Assembly: GCA_960531495.1 (NCBI GenBank)
Contig: CAUIJY010000071.1
Location: 1,116,001 to 1,180,000, forward strand
Direction: 5' to 3'
DNA: 64,000 nt
Origin: Zeus faber
Lineage: Eukaryota > Chordata > Actinopteri > Zeiformes > Zeidae
Positions 62,501-64,000 of this stretch are shown piece after piece; the first letter of the stretch is position 1; every line of letters begins with the position of its first letter. The notes below the pieces were generated by a model. It was not told the DNA's origin. It saw only the letters and a program-made list of their open reading frames with translations, and did not search any database. Both the position numbers and the translations under genes were made by a program.

Positions 62501-64000
62501 TTCCAATCGTTCAATCTTTCTCTCATTATTTCTTTCAATCTTTCTTTTGTTATTTCTTTCAATCTTTCTTTCTTTCAATCTTTCTATCCATCTTTCTTTC
62601 AATCTTTCTTTCATTCTTTCTTTCAATCTTTCTTTCATTATTTCTTTCAGTCTTTCAATCTTTCTTTCAAACTTTCAATCTTTCTTTCAAGCTTTCTTTC
62701 ATTCATTCTTTCAGTCTTTCAAACATTCAATTTTTCCTTCATTCCTTCTTTTAATCTTTATTACTTTCATTCTTTCTTTCAATCTTTCATTCTTTCTTTC
62801 AATATTTCTTTCAATCTTTCTTTAATTCTTTCATTCTTTCTTTCGCACTTTCAATCTTTCTTTCATTCTTTCTTTCAGTCTTTCAATCTTTCTTTCATTC
62901 TTTCTTTCAATCTTTCTTTCATTATTTCTTTCAGTCTTTCAATCTTTCTTTCAAACTTTCAATCTTTCTTTCAATCTTTCAGTCGTTCAATCTTTCTTTC
63001 AATCTTTCTTTCAATCTTTCAATCTTCAATCTTTCAATCTATCTTTCAGTCTTTCAATCTCTCTTTCAAACTTTCAATCTTTCTTTCAATCTTTCAGTCG
63101 TTCAATCTTTCTTTCAATCTTTCTTTCAATCTTTCAATCATTCAATCTTTCAATCATTCATTCTTTCAATCTTTCTTTCTTTCAATCTTTCTTTCAATCT
63201 TTCTTTCATTCTTTCCTTCAGTCTTTCAATCTTTCTTTCAATCTTTCTTTCATTCTTTCTTTCAATCTTTCTTTCAATCTTTCAATCTTTCTTTCAATAT
63301 TTCTTTCAATCTTTCTTACTTTCAATTTTTCTATCTTTCAATATTTCTTCCAATCTTTCAATCTTTCTTTTGTTATTCTTTCAATCTTTCTTTCTTTGAA
63401 TCTTTCTATCCATCTATCTTTCAATCTTTCTTTCATTCTTTCTTTCAATCTTTCTTTTTTCAAACTTTCTTGCAAACTTTCTTTCAATTGTTTAATCTTT
63501 CAATCTTTTTTTCATTCTTTCTTTCAATATTTCAATCTTTCAATCTTTCTTTCATTCTTTCTTTCAATCTTTCAATCTTTCTTTCATTCTATCTTTCAAT
63601 CTTTCCTACTTTCAATTTTTCTATCTTTCAAAATTTCTTCCAATCGTTCAATCTTTCTTTCATTATTTCTTTCAATCTTTCTTTCTTTCAATCTTTCTTT
63701 CCATCTTTCTTTCCATCTTTCTTTCATTCTTTCTTTCAATCTTTCAATCCTTCTTTCAATATTTCTTTCAATCTTTATTTCTTTCAATCTTTTTTAAAAT
63801 CTTTCTTTCATTCTTTCTTTCAATCTTTCAATCTTTCTTTCAATCTATCTTTCTTTTTTCAATCTTTCTTTCATTCTTTCTATAAATCTTTCTTTCTTTC
63901 AATCTTTCTTTCAGTCTTTCAATCTTTCTTTAAATCTATCTTTCAATCTTTCTTTCAATCTTTCAATCTTTCTTTAAATCTTTCTTTCAATCTTTCTTTC

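Larger units (their letters stand above)
19619..64000 (+). repeat. Giant CTTT/CAAT satellite-like array (over 44 kb)
   Basis: From 19619 to the window end the plus strand is built almost entirely of 4-base words in a common register: CTTT most often, then CAAT and CATT, with rarer CAAA, CAGT, CGTT, CTTA and TAAA. Common composites are the 12-mer CTTTCTTTCAAT and the 8-mer CTTTCAAT. G is nearly absent from this strand. No transposon, exon or RNA gene was recognised inside. Because 12 is divisible by both 3 and 4, each frame gives a periodic peptide (SFFQ, LSFN or FLSI) that rarely meets a stop; frames of up to about 890 codons result and are not genes. The right end is not reached. Confidence 0.95.

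Noticed and set aside
22435-63787. Minus-strand open frames rich in KERKIER/KERLKER in the array
   Set aside because: Reverse complement of the same repeat (AAAG/ATTG words); the coiled-coil-like look is a by-product of composition.
19599-64000. Very long open frames in the array (up to about 890 codons, SFFQ/LSFN/FLSI peptides)
   Set aside because: They occur in several frames and change frame at every indel, with no start context, splice sites or non-repeat domains. CTTT/CAAT words seldom create stops, so open frames are expected.
19505-64000. CRISPR array
   Set aside because: No constant repeat alternating with unique spacers; words are 4-12 bases and the context is vertebrate.

Overview
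The window looks like teleost fish nuclear DNA. The evidence is a fish-type gamma/epsilon-like endogenous retrovirus (ERV), a Ty3/Gypsy element of the kind common in fish, a teleost SINE/L2-type 3' tail, and intron-containing fragments of protein families I associate with teleosts. No intact host gene, rRNA, tRNA or CRISPR was seen. The organism call is inference; no species is named.

Layout. (1) 1 to about 8170 is a decayed plus-strand ERV: partial 5' LTR/leader, gag, pol (protease, a spacer carrying two HxTL motifs, reverse transcriptase, RNase H, integrase) and two remnants of env. It carries several frame shifts and in-frame stops, and no 3' LTR was found. (2) 8216-9375 is a cluster of one fish interspersed repeat in direct and inverted copies. 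(3) 9590-9785 is the 3' end of a second retroviral pol. (4) 10480-12330 (minus) is a broken, intron-containing gene with an SGNH/GDSL-hydrolase-like motif. (5) 12655-12716 is a SINE/L2 tail, 13611-14003 is a long foldback element, and 14214-14437 (minus) is a terminal exon of an uncharacterised fish module. (6) 15000-16900 is mostly unassigned and holds a G24 run and a GT microsatellite. (7) 16942-19312 is a minus-strand Ty3/Gypsy element with a 5-bp target duplication, two LTRs, a nearly complete gag, and large deletions in pol.

(8) From 19505 to the end of the window (over 44 kb, open at the right edge) lies one giant satellite-like array. It is written almost entirely in a 4-base register from CTTT, CAAT and CATT words, so G is almost absent from the plus strand. 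The array has a legible higher-order history: blocks of 0.9 to over 5 kb recur at offsets of 894, 1118, 1403, 2165, 4912, 10970/10971, 12149 and 14099 bp, with at least one breakpoint resolved to the base. The long open frames there are by-products of a stop-poor repeat and are not annotated as genes.

No working pathway is encoded here. The most notable points are the giant nested array and the paired HxTL (2H-phosphoesterase-like) motifs between protease and reverse transcriptase in the ERV.
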